Assembly: GCF_026212465.1 (NCBI RefSeq)
Contig: NC_080052.1
Coordinates: 17,771,739 to 17,835,738, forward strand
Direction: 5' to 3'
DNA length: 64,000 bases
Origin: Amaranthus tricolor
Taxonomy: Eukaryota > Streptophyta > Magnoliopsida > Caryophyllales > Amaranthaceae
Shown: piece by piece, positions 50,311 through 62,280 of the stretch
Position numbering within the stretch: position 1 is the stretch's first letter
Layout of the letters: every line of letters begins with the position of its first letter
Notes under the pieces: generated by a model
Database searches by the model: none
What the model saw: only the letters and a program-made list of their open reading frames with translations
Told to the model about the DNA's origin: nothing
Made by a program: the position numbers and the translations under genes

Positions 50311-53300
50311 GTACACAATACTAGAAATTACGTGTGAAGTTGCGATTTTATGCATTTTTAAGCTTTTTAGGCACTTTTGCGCATAAATTAGCTCAAACTT
50401 AGTTTGTTTTTGCAAGAAACTTGGCACACAACACTATCTAGTATATATTGTTGTGTTGAAGTGGTTAGAACTTAAAATCATAGTCATATGCTAGAAATTA
50501 CGTGTTAAGTTGCGATTTTACGGGTTTTTAACTATTTTTGGCACTTATGTGCATAAAGTAGCTCAAGCTTGGTTTTTTTTTGCACGTAACTTGGCACACA
50601 ACACTATTTGGTATATATTATTGTGTTGAAATGGTTAGAATTGAAAATCATAGTCAAATGCTAGAAATTACGTGTAAAGTTGCGATTTTATCTGTTTTTA
50701 AGCTTTTTTGCCACTTTCCCGCAAAAAGTAGCTCAAACTTGATTTGTTTTGCACGAAACATGGCACACAAAACTATTTGGTATAGTGTGGAAGTGGTTAG
50801 AATTGAAAATTATAGTCATATGCTAGAAATTACGTGTTAAGTTGCGATTTTATGCGTTTTTAAGTTTTTTGGCACTTACGCGCATAAAGTAGCTCAAACT
50901 TGGTTTGTTTTGCACGAAACATGGCACACAACCCTATTTTGTATATATATTATTGTGTTGAAGTGGTTAGTATTGAAAATCATAGTCATATGGTAGAAAT
51001 TACGTGTTAAGTTGCGATTTTATGCGTTTTAAAACTTTTTTGGCACTTTCGCGCATAAAAGAGCTCAAACTCGGTTTGTTTTCCACGAAAGTTGGCAAAC
51101 AACACTATTTGGTATATATTATTGTGTTGAAGTGGTTAGAATTATAAATCATAGTTATATACTAGAAATTACGTGTTAAGTTGCGATTTTATGCGTTTTT
51201 AAGCTTTTTTGGCACTTTCGCGCATAAAAGTAGGTCAAAGTTGGTTTGTTTTGCACGAAACTTGGTCCAAAACACTATTTGATGTATATTAATGTGTTGA
51301 AGTGTTAGAATTGAAAATCATAGTCATATTCTAGAAATTACGTGTTAAGTTGCGATTTCATGCGTTTTTAAGCTTTTTTAGCACTTTCGCGCATAAAGTT
51401 GCTCAAACTTGGTTTGTTTTGCACGAAACTTGGTACACAACATTATTTTGTATATATTATTGTGTTGAAGTGGTTAAATTTAAAAATCATAGTAGTATGT
51501 TAGAAATTACTTGTTAAGTTGCGATTTTATGCGTTTTTATGCTTTTTTGGCACTTTGGCTCATAAAAGACCTCAATCTTGGTTTGTTTTGCACGAAACTT
51601 GGCAGACAACACAATTTAGTATACATTATAGTGTTGAAGTGGTTAAAATTGAAAATCATAGTCATATGCTAGAAATTATGTGTTAAATGGCGATTTTATG
51701 CGTCTTTAAGCTTTTTCGGCACTTTCGCGCATAAAATAGCTCAAACTTGGTTTGTTTTGCACTAAACTTGGCAAAAAACACTCTTTGATATATATTATTT
51801 TGTTAAAGTGGTTAGAATTGAAAATCATAGTCATATGCTAGAAATTACGTGTTAAGTTGCGATTTTACGGGTTTTTAAATATTTTTGGCACTTACGCTCA
51901 TAAAGTAGTTCAAACTTGGTTTATTTTTCACGAAACATGGCACACAACACTAATTGGTATACATATTATTGTTTTGAAGTGGTTAGAATTGAAAATCATA
52001 GTCATGTGCTAGAAAATTACGTGTTAAGTTGTGATTTTATGCGTTTTAAATTTTTTTTAGCACTTTTGCGCATAAAAGAGCTCACACTTGGTTTGTTTTG
52101 CACGAAACTTGGCAAAAAACACAATTTGGTATATATTATTGTGTTTAAGTTGTTAGAATTGAAAATCATAGTCATATGCTAGAAATTACGTGTTAATTTG
52201 CGATTTTATGCGGGTTATTAAGCTTTTTCGGCACTTTCGCGCATAAAGTAGCTCAAACTTGGTTTGTTTTGCACGAAACTTGGCACAAAACACTATTTGA
52301 TATATATTATTGTGTTGAAGTTGTTAGAATTGAAAATCATAGTCATATGCTAAAAATTATGTGTTAAGTTGCGATTTTATGCGTTTTAAAGATTTTTTAG
52401 CACTTTCGCACGTAAAATAGCTCCAACTTGGTTTGTTTTGCACGAAACTTGGTACACAACATTATTTTCTATATATTATTGTGTTGAAGTGGTTAGAAAT
52501 TAAAATCATAGGCATATACTAGAAATTAATCGTTAAGTTGCGATTTTACTGGTTTTTAAGTATTTTTGGCACTTACGCGCATCAAGTAGCTCAAACTTGG
52601 TTTGTTTTGCACGAAACATGGCACACAACACTATTTAGTATCTATATTAGTGTGTTGAAGTGGTTAGAAATGAAAATCATAGTCATATGTTAGAAATTAC
52701 GTGATAAGTTGCGATTTTATGCGTTTTAAAGCTTTTTTGGCACTTTCGCGCATAAAAGAGCTCAATCTTGGTTTGTTTCGCACGAAACTTGGCAAACAAC
52801 ACTATTTGGTTAATATTACTGTGTTGAAGTGGGTAGGATTTAAAAACATAGTCATATGCTAGAAATTATGTGTTAAGTTGCGATTTTATGAGTTTTTAAG
52901 CTTTTTTAACACTTTCGCGCTTAATGTAGCTCAAACTTGGTTTGTTTTGCACGAAACTTGGCAAACAACACTATTTGGTTAATAATACTGTTTTGAAGTG
53001 GTTAGAATTGAAAATCATAGTCATATGCTAGAAATTACGTGTTAAATTGAGATTTTATGCGTTTTCAAGCTTTTCGGCACTTTCGCGCATAAAATAGCTC
53101 AAACTTGGTTTGTTTTGCACGAAACTTGGCACACAACACTATTTGGTTTATATAATTGTGCTGAAGTGGTTACAATTGAAAATCATAGTCATATGCTAGA
53201 AATTACATGTTAAGTTGCGATTTTATGCGTTTTTTTAGCTTTTTGGCACTTACGCGCATCATATAGCTCAAACTTGGTTTGTTTTGAACGAAATTTGGTA

Positions 53301-56300
53301 CTCAACACTATTTGGTATATATTATTGTGTTGAAGTGGTTAGAATTGAAAATCACAGTCATATGCTAGAAATTACGTGTTAAGTTACGATTTTATGCGTT
53401 TTTAAGCTTTTTGGCACTTACGCGCACAAAGTAGCTCAAACTTGGTTTGTTTTGCACGAAACTCTGTACACAACACTATTTGGTATATTTTATTGTGTTG
53501 AAGTGGTTAGAATTCAAAATCATAGTCATACGCTAGAAATTACGTGTTAAGTTGCGATTTTATGCGTTTTTAAGTTTTTTTTTGGCACTTACGCTCATAA
53601 AGTAGCTCAAACTAGGTTTGTTTTTCACGAAACTTGGCACACAACACTAATTGGTATACATATTATTGTTTTGAAGTGGTTAGAATTGAAAATCATAGTC
53701 ATGTGCTAGAAATTACGTGTTAAGTTGAGATTTTATGCGTTTTTAAGCTTTTTTAGCCCTTTTGCGCATAAAAGAGCTCACACTTGGTTTGTTTTGCACG
53801 AAACTTGGCAAAGAACACTATTTGGTATATATTATTGTGTTTAAGTTGTTAGAATTGAAAATCATAGTCATATGCTAGAAATTACGTGTTAAGTTGCGAT
53901 TTTATGCGTTATTAAGCTTTTTCGGCACTTTCGCGCATAAAGTTGCTCAAACTTGGTTTGTTTTGCACGAAACTTGGCACAAAACACTATTTGATATATA
54001 TTATTGTGTTGAAGTGGTTAGAATTGAAAATCATGTGTTAAGTTGCGATTTTATGCGTTTTAAAGGTTTTTTAGCACTTTCGCACATAAAATAGCTCCAA
54101 CTTGGTTTGTTTTGCACGAAACTTGGTACACAACAGTATTTTCTATATATTATTGTGTTGAAGTGGTTAGAAATGAAAATCATAGGCATATGCTAGAAAT
54201 TAATCGTTAGGTTGCGATTTTACGGGTTTTTTAAGTATTTTTGGCACTTACGCGCATAAAGTAGCTCAAACTTTATTTGTTTTGCACGAAACATGTCACA
54301 CAACACCATTTGGTATCTATATTATTGTGTTGAAGTGGTTAGAAATTACGTGATAAGTTGCGATTTTATGCGTTTTAAAGCTTTTTTGGCACTTTCGCGC
54401 ATATAAGAGCTCAATCTTGGTTTGTTTTGCACGAAACTTGGCAAACAACACTATTTGGTTTATATTACTGTGTTGAAGTGGTTAGAATTGAAAATCATAG
54501 TCATATGCTAGAAATTACGTGTTAAATTCTGATTTTATGCGTTTTCAAGCTTTTCGGCACTTTCGCGCATAAACTAGCCCAAACATGGTTTGTTATGCAC
54601 GAAACTTGGCACAAAACACTATTTGATATATATTATTGTGTTTAAGTGGGTAGGATTTAAAATCATAGTCATATGCTAGAAATTACGTGTTAAGTTGCGA
54701 TTTTATGCGTTTTAAAGCTTTTTTAGCACTTTCGCGCTTCAAGTAGCTCAAACTTGGTTTGTTTTGAACGAAACATGGTACACAACACTATTTGGAATAT
54801 ATTATTGTGTTGAAGTGGTTAGAATTGTAAATCATAGTCATATGGTAGAAATTACGTGTTAAGTTGTGATTTTATGCGTTTTTATGCTTTTTCGGCACTT
54901 TCGGGAATAAAGTAGCTGAAACTTGGTTTGTTTTGCACGAAACTTGGCACACAACACTATTTGGTTTATATAATTGTGTTGAAGTGGTTAGAATTGAAAA
55001 TCATAGTCATATGCTGGAAATTACATGTTAAGTTGCGATTTTATGTGTTTTTAAGCTTTTTGGCACTCACGCGCATAAAATAGCTCAAACTTGGTTTGTT
55101 TTGCACGAAATTTGGTACTCAACACTATTTGGTATATATTAATGTGTTGAAGTGGTTAGATTTGAAAATCACAGTCATATGCTTGAAATTACGTGTTAAG
55201 TTGCGATTTTATGCGTTTTTAAGCTTTTTGGCACTTACGCGCATAAAGTAGCTCAAACTTGGTTTGATTTGCACGAAACTCTGTACACAACACTATTTGG
55301 TATATTTTATTGTGTTGAAGTGGTTAGAATTCAAAATCATAGTCATACGCCAGAAATTACGTCTTAAGTTGCGATTTTATGCGTTTTTAAGTTTTTTTTT
55401 TGGCACTTTCGCGCATAAAGTAGCTAAAACTTTGTTTGTTTTGCATGAAACATGGCACACAACACTAATTGGTATACATATTATTGTTTTGAAGTGGTTA
55501 GAACTGAAAATCATAGTCATGTGCTAGAAATTACGTGTTAAGTTGAGATTTTATGCGTTTTAAAGCTTTTTTAGCACTTTTGCGCATAAAAGAGCTCACA
55601 CTTGGTTTGTTTTGCACGAAACTTGGCAAAGAACACTATTTGGTATATATTATTGTGTTTAAGTTGTTAGAATTGAAAATCATAGTCATATGGTAGAAAT
55701 TACGTGTTAAGTTGCAATTTTATGCGTTTTTAAGTTTTTTCGGCACTTTCGCGCATAAAGTAGCTCAAACTTGGTATGTTTTGCACGAAACTCTGTACAC
55801 AACAATATTTGGTATATTTTATTGTGTTGAAGTGGTTAGAATTCAAAATCATAGTCATACGCTAGAAATTACGTGTTAAGTTGCGATTTTATGCGTTTTT
55901 AAGTTTTTTTTTGGCACTTACGCTCATAAAGTAGCTCAAACTTGGTTTATTTTTCACGAAACATGGCACACAACACTAATTGGTATACATATTATTGTTT
56001 TGAAGTGGTTAGAATTGAAAATCATAGTCATGTGCTAGAAATTACGTGTTAAGTTGTGATTTTATGCGTTTTAAATTTTTTTTAGCACTTTTGCGCATAA
56101 AAGAGCTCACACTTGGTTTGTTTTGCACGAAACTTGGCAAAAAACACTATTTGGTATATATTATTGTGTTTAAGTTGTTAGAATTGAAAATCATAGTCAT
56201 ATGCTAGAAATTACGTGTTAATTTGCGATTTTATGCGGGTTATTAAGCTTTTTCGGCACTTTCGCGCATAAAGTAGCTCAAACTTGGTTTGTTTTGCACG

Positions 56301-57581
56301 AAACTTGGCACAAAACACTATTTGATATATATTATTGTGTTGAAGTTGTTAGAATTGAAAATCATAGTCATATGCTAAAAATTATGTGTTAAGTTGCGAT
56401 TTTATGCGTTTTAAAGCTTTTTTAGCACTTTCGCACGTAAAATAGCTCCAACTTGGTTTGTTTTGCACAAAACTTGGTACACAACATTATTTTCTATATA
56501 TTATTGTGTTGAAGTGGTTAGAAATTAAAATCATAGGCATATGCTAGAAATTAATCGTTAAGTTGCGATTTTACGGGTTTTTAAGTATTTTTGGCACTTA
56601 CGCGCATCAAGTAGCTCAAACTTGGTTTGTTTTGCACGAAATATGGCACACAACACTATTTAGTATCTATATTAGTGTGTTGAAGTGGTTAGAAATGAAA
56701 ATCATAGTCATATGTTAGAAATTACGTGATAAGTTGCGATTTTATGCGTTTTAAAGCTTTTTTTGGCACTTTCGCGCATAAAAGAGCTCAATCTTGGTTT
56801 GTGTTGCACGAAACTTGGCAAACAACACTATTTGGTTAATATTACTGTGTTGAAGTGGGTAGGATTGAAAATCATAGTCATATGCTAGAAATTACATGTT
56901 AAGTTGCGATTTTATGCATTTTTTAGCTTTTTGGCACTTACGCGCTTAAAATAGCTCAAACTTGGTTTGTTTTGCACGAAATTTGGTACTCAACACTATT
57001 TGGTATATATTATTGTGTTGAAGTGGTTAGAATTGAAAATCACAGTCATATGCTAGAAATTACGTGTTAAGTTGCGATTTTATGCGTTTTTAAGCTTTTT
57101 GGCACTTACGCGCACAAAGTAGCTCAAACTTGGTTTGTTTTGCACGAAACACTGTACACAACACTATTTGGTATATTTTATTGTGTTGAAGTGGTTTGAA
57201 TTCAAAATCATAGTCATACGCTAGAAATTACGTGTTAAGTCGCGATTTTATGCGTTTTTAAGTTTTTTTTTGGCACTTACACTCATAAAGTAGCTCAAAC
57301 TAGGTTTGTTTTTCACGAAACTTGGCACACAACACTAATTGGTATACATATTATTGTTTTGAAGTGGTTAGAATTGAAAATCATAGTCATGTGCTAGAAA
57401 TTACGTGTTAAGTTGAGATTTTATGCGTTTTAAAGCTTTTTTAGCACTTTTGCGCATAAAAGAGCTCACACTTGGTTTGTTTTGCACGAAACTTGGCAAA
57501 GAACACTATTTGGTATATATTATTGTGTTTAAGTTGTTAGAAACGAAAATCATAGTCATATGCTAGAAATTACGTGTTATT

Positions 57582-60500
57582 TTGCGATTTTATGCGTTAT
57601 TAAGCTTTTTGGGCACTTTCGCGCATAAAGTAGCTCAAACTTGGTTTGTTTTTCACGAAACTTGGCACAAAACACTATTTGATATATATTATTGTGTTGA
57701 AGTGGTTAGATTTGAAAATCATGTGTTAAGTTGCGATTTTATGCGTTTTAAAAGTTTTTTAGCACTTTCGCACATAAAATAGCTCCAACTTGGTTTGTTT
57801 TGCACGAAACTTGGTACACAACAGTATTTTCTATATATTATTGTGTTGAAGTGGTTAGAAATGAAAATCATAGGCATATGCTAGAAATTAATCGTTAGGT
57901 TGCGATTTTACGGGTTTTTAAGTATTTTTGGCACTTACGCGCATAAAGTAGCTCAAACTTTATTTGTTTTGCACGAAACATGTCACACAACACCATTTGG
58001 TATCTATATTATTGTGTTGAAGTGGTTAGAAATTACGTGATAAGTTGCGATTTTATGCGTTTTAAAGCTTTTTTGGCACTTTCGCGCATATAAGAGCTCA
58101 ATCTTGGTTTGTTTTGCACGAAACTTGGCAAACAACACCATTTGGTTTATATTACTGTGTTGAAGTGGTTAGAATTGAAAATCATAGTCATATGCAAGAA
58201 ATTACGTGTTAAATTCTGATTTTATGCGTTTTCAAGGTTTTCGGCACTTTCGCGCATAAACTAGCCCAAACTTGGTTTGTTATGCACGAAACTTGGCACA
58301 AAACACTATTTGATATATATTATTGTGTTGAAGTGGGTAGGATTTAAAATCATAGTCATATGCTAGAAATTACGTGTTAAGTTGCGATTTTATGCGTTTT
58401 AAAGCTTTTTTAGCACTTTCGCGCTTCAAGTAGCTCAAACTTGGTTTGTTTTGAACGAAACATGGTACACAACACTATTTGGAATATATTATTGTGTTGA
58501 AGTGGTTAGAATTGTAAATCATAGTCATATGGTAGAAATTACGTGTTAAGTTGCGATTTTATGCGTTTTTATGCTTTTTCGGCACTTTCGGGAATAAAGT
58601 AGCTGAAACTTGGTTTGTTTTGCACGAAACTTGGCACACAACACTATTTGGTTTATATAATTGTGTTGAAGTGGTTAGAATTGAAAATCATAGTCATATG
58701 CTGGAAATTACATGTTAAGTTGCGATTTTATGCGTTTTTAAGCTTTTTGGCACTCACGCGCATAAAATAGCTCAAACTTGGTTTGTTTTGCACGAAATTT
58801 GGTACTCAACACTATTTGGTATATATTAATGTGTTGAAGTGGTTAGATTTGAAAATCACAGTCATATGCTTGAAATTACGTGTTAAGTTGCGATTTTATG
58901 CGTTTTTAAGCTTTTTGGCACTTATGCGCATAAAGTAGCTCAAACTTGGTTTGATCTGCACGAAACTCTGTACACAACACTATTTGGTATATTTTATTGT
59001 GTTGAAGTGGTTAGAATTCAAAATCATAGTCATACGCCAGAAATTACGTCTTAAGTTGCGATTTTATGCGTTTTTAAGTTTTTTTTTTGTCACTTTCGTG
59101 CATAAAGTAGCTAAAACTTTGTTTGTTTTGCATGAAACATGGCACACAACACTAATTGGTATACATATTATTGTTTTGAATTGGTTAGAATTGAAAATCA
59201 TAGTCATATGCTAGAAATTACGTGTTAAGTTGCGATTTTATGCGTTATTAAGCTTTTTCGGCACTTTCGCGCATAAAGTAGCTCAAACTTGGTTTGTTTT
59301 GCACGAAACTTGGCACAAAACACTATTTGATATATATTATTGTGTTGAAGTGGTTAGAATTGAAAATCATGTGTTAAGTTGCGATTTTATGCGTTTTAAA
59401 GGTTTTTTAGCACTTTCGCACATAAAATAGCTCCAACTTGGTTTGTTTTGCACGAAACTTGGTACACAACAGTATTTTCTATATATTATTGTGTTGAAGT
59501 GGTTAGAAATGAAAATCATAGGCATATGCTAGAAATTAATCGTTAGGTTGCGATTTTACGGGTTTTTAAGTATTTTTGGCACTTACGCGCATAAAGTAGC
59601 TCAAACTTTATTTGTTTTGCACGAAACATGTCACACAACACCATTTGGTATCTATATTATTGTGTTGAAGTGGTTAGAAATTACGTGATAAGTTGCGATT
59701 TTATGCGTTTTAAAGCTTTTTTGGCACTTTCGCGCATATAAGAGCTCAATCTTGGTTTGTTTTGCACGAAACTTGGCAAACAACACCATTTGGTTTATAT
59801 TACTGTGTTGAAGTGGTTAGAATTGAAAATCATAGTCATATGCAAGAAATTACGTGTTAAATTCTGATTTTATGCGTTTTCAAGCTTTTCGGCACTTTCG
59901 CGCATAAACTAGCCCAAACTTGGTTTGTTATGCACGAAACTTGGCACAAAACACTATTTGATATATATTATTGTGTTGAAGTGGGTAGGATTTAAAATCA
60001 TAGTCATATGCTAGAAATTACGTGTTAAGTTGCGATTTTATGCGTTTTAAAGCTTTTTTAGCACTTTCGCGCTTCAAGTAGCTCAAACTTGGTTTGTTTT
60101 GAACGAAACATGGTACACAACACTATTTGGAATATATTATTGTGTTGAAGTGGTTAGAATTGTAAATCATAGTCATATGGTAGAAATTACGTGTTAAGTT
60201 GCGATTTTATGCGTTTTTATGCTTTTTCGGCACTTTCGGGAATAAAGTAGCTGAAACTTGGTTTGTTTTGCACGAAACTTGGCACACAACACTATTTGGT
60301 TTATATAATTGTGTTGAAGTGGTTAGAATTGAAAATCATAGTCATATGCTGGAAATTACATGTTAAGTTGCGATTTTATGCGTTTTTAAGCTTTTTGGCA
60401 CTCACGCGCATAAAATAGCTCAAACTTGGTTTGTTTTGCACGAAATTTGGTACTCAACACTATTTGGTATATATTAATGTGTTGAAGTGGTTAGATTTGA

Positions 60501-61480
60501 AAATCACAGTCATATGCTTGAAATTACGTGTTAAGTTGCGATTTTATGCGTTTTTAAGCTTTTTGGCACTTATGCGCATAAAGTAGCTCAAACTTGGTTT
60601 GATTTGCACGAAACTCTGTACACAACACTATTTGGTATATTTTATTGTGTTGAAGTGGTTAGAATTCAAAATCATAGTCATACGCCAGAAATTACGTCTT
60701 AAGTTGCGATTTTATGCGTTTTTAAGTTTTTTTTTTGGCACTTTCGCGCATAAAGTAGCTAAAACTTTGTTTGTTTTGCATGAAACATGGCACACAACAC
60801 TAATTGGTATACATATTATTGTTTTGAAGTGGTTAGAATTGAAAATCATAGTCATATGCTAGAAATTACGTGTTAAGTTGCGATTTTATGCGTTATTAAG
60901 CTTTTTCGGCACTTTCGCGCATAAAGTAGCTCAAACTTGGTTTGTTTTGCACGAAACTTGGCACAAAACACTATTTGATATATATTATTGTGTTGAAGTG
61001 GTTAGAATTGAAAATCATGTGTTAAGTTGCGATTTTATGCGTTTTAAAGGTTTTTTAGCACTTTCGCACATAAAATAGCTCCAACTTGGTTTGTTTTGCA
61101 CGAAACTTGGTACACAACACTATTTTCTATATATTATTGTGTTGAAGTGGTTAGAAATGAAAATCATAGGCATATGCTAGAAATTAATCGTTAGGTTGCG
61201 ATTTTACGGGTTTTTAAGTATTTTTGGCACTTACGCGCATAAAGTAGCTCAAACTTTATTTGTTTTGCATGAAACATGTCACACAACACCATTTGGTATC
61301 TATATTATTGTGTTGAAGTGGTTAGAAATTACGTGATAAGTTGCGATTTTATGCGTTTTAAAGCTTTTTTGGCACTTTCGCGCATATAAGAGCTCAATCT
61401 TGGTTTGTTTTGCACGAAACTTGGCAAACAACCACCATTTGGTTTATATTACTGTGTTGAAGTGGTTAGAATTGAAAATC
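57582..61480 (+). repeat. 1,648-bp higher-order repeat of ten monomers
   Basis: Identical diagnostic variants (GCGTTATTAAGC; a shortened monomer joining AATCATGTGTTAAG; GATTTTACGGG) recur at 57,582, 59,230 and 60,878, exactly 1,648 bp apart. I count ten GATTTTA(T/C)(G/C)G boxes per period. The third copy breaks off near 61,480. A related block begins at 53,894, offset 3,688. Confidence 0.9.
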
Positions 61481-62180
61481 ATAGTCATGTGCTAGAAATT
61501 ACGTGTTAAGTTGAGATTTTATGTGTTTTAAAGCTTTTTTAGCACTTTTGCGCATAAAAGAGCTCACACTTGGTTTGTTTTGCACGAAACTTGGCAAAGA
61601 ACACTATTTGGTATATATTATTGTGTTTAAGTTGTTAGAATTGAAAATCATAGTCATATGGTAGAAATTACGTGTTAAGTTGCAATTTTATGCGTTTTTA
61701 AGCTTTTTCGGCACTTTCGCGCATAAAGTCGCTCAAACTTGGTATGTTTTGCACGAAACTCTGTACACAACAATATTTGGTATATTTTATTGTGTTGAAG
61801 TGGTTAGAATTCAAAATCATAGTCATACGCTAGAAATTACGTGTTAAGTTGCGATTTTATGCGTTTTTAAGTTTTTTTTTGGCACTTACGCTCATAAAGT
61901 AGCTCAAACTTGGTTTATTTTTCACGAAACATGGCACACAACACTAATTGGTATACATATTATTGTTTTGAAGTGGTTAGAATTGAAAATCATAGTCATG
62001 TGCTAGAAATTACGTGTTAAGTTGTGATTTTATGCGTTTTAAATTTTTTTTAGCACTTTTGCGCATAAAAGAGCTCACACTTGGTTTGTTTTGCACGAAA
62101 CTTGGCAAAAAACACTATTTGGTATATATTATTGTGTTTAAGTTGTTAGAATTGAAAATCATAGTCATATGCTAGAAATT

Positions 62181-62280
62181 NNNNNNNNNNNNNNNNNNNN
62201 NNNNNNNNNNNNNNNNNNNNNNNNNNNNNNNNNNNNNNNNNNNNNNNNNNNNNNNNNNNNNNNNNNNNNNNNNNNNNNNN
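62181..62280. other. Assembly gap (100 N) inside satellite
   Basis: A 100-N placeholder. The 120 bp before it (from 62,061) and after it (from 62,281) are the same sequence apart from single-base insertions, so the gap probably hides an overlap rather than missing DNA. Confidence 0.97.

Noticed and set aside
53894..61078. Recurrent 66- and 87-aa ORFs in the satellite
   Set aside because: They recur only because the monomers recur. Frames differ between monomers and are broken by small indels, so there is no sign of selection on a protein.
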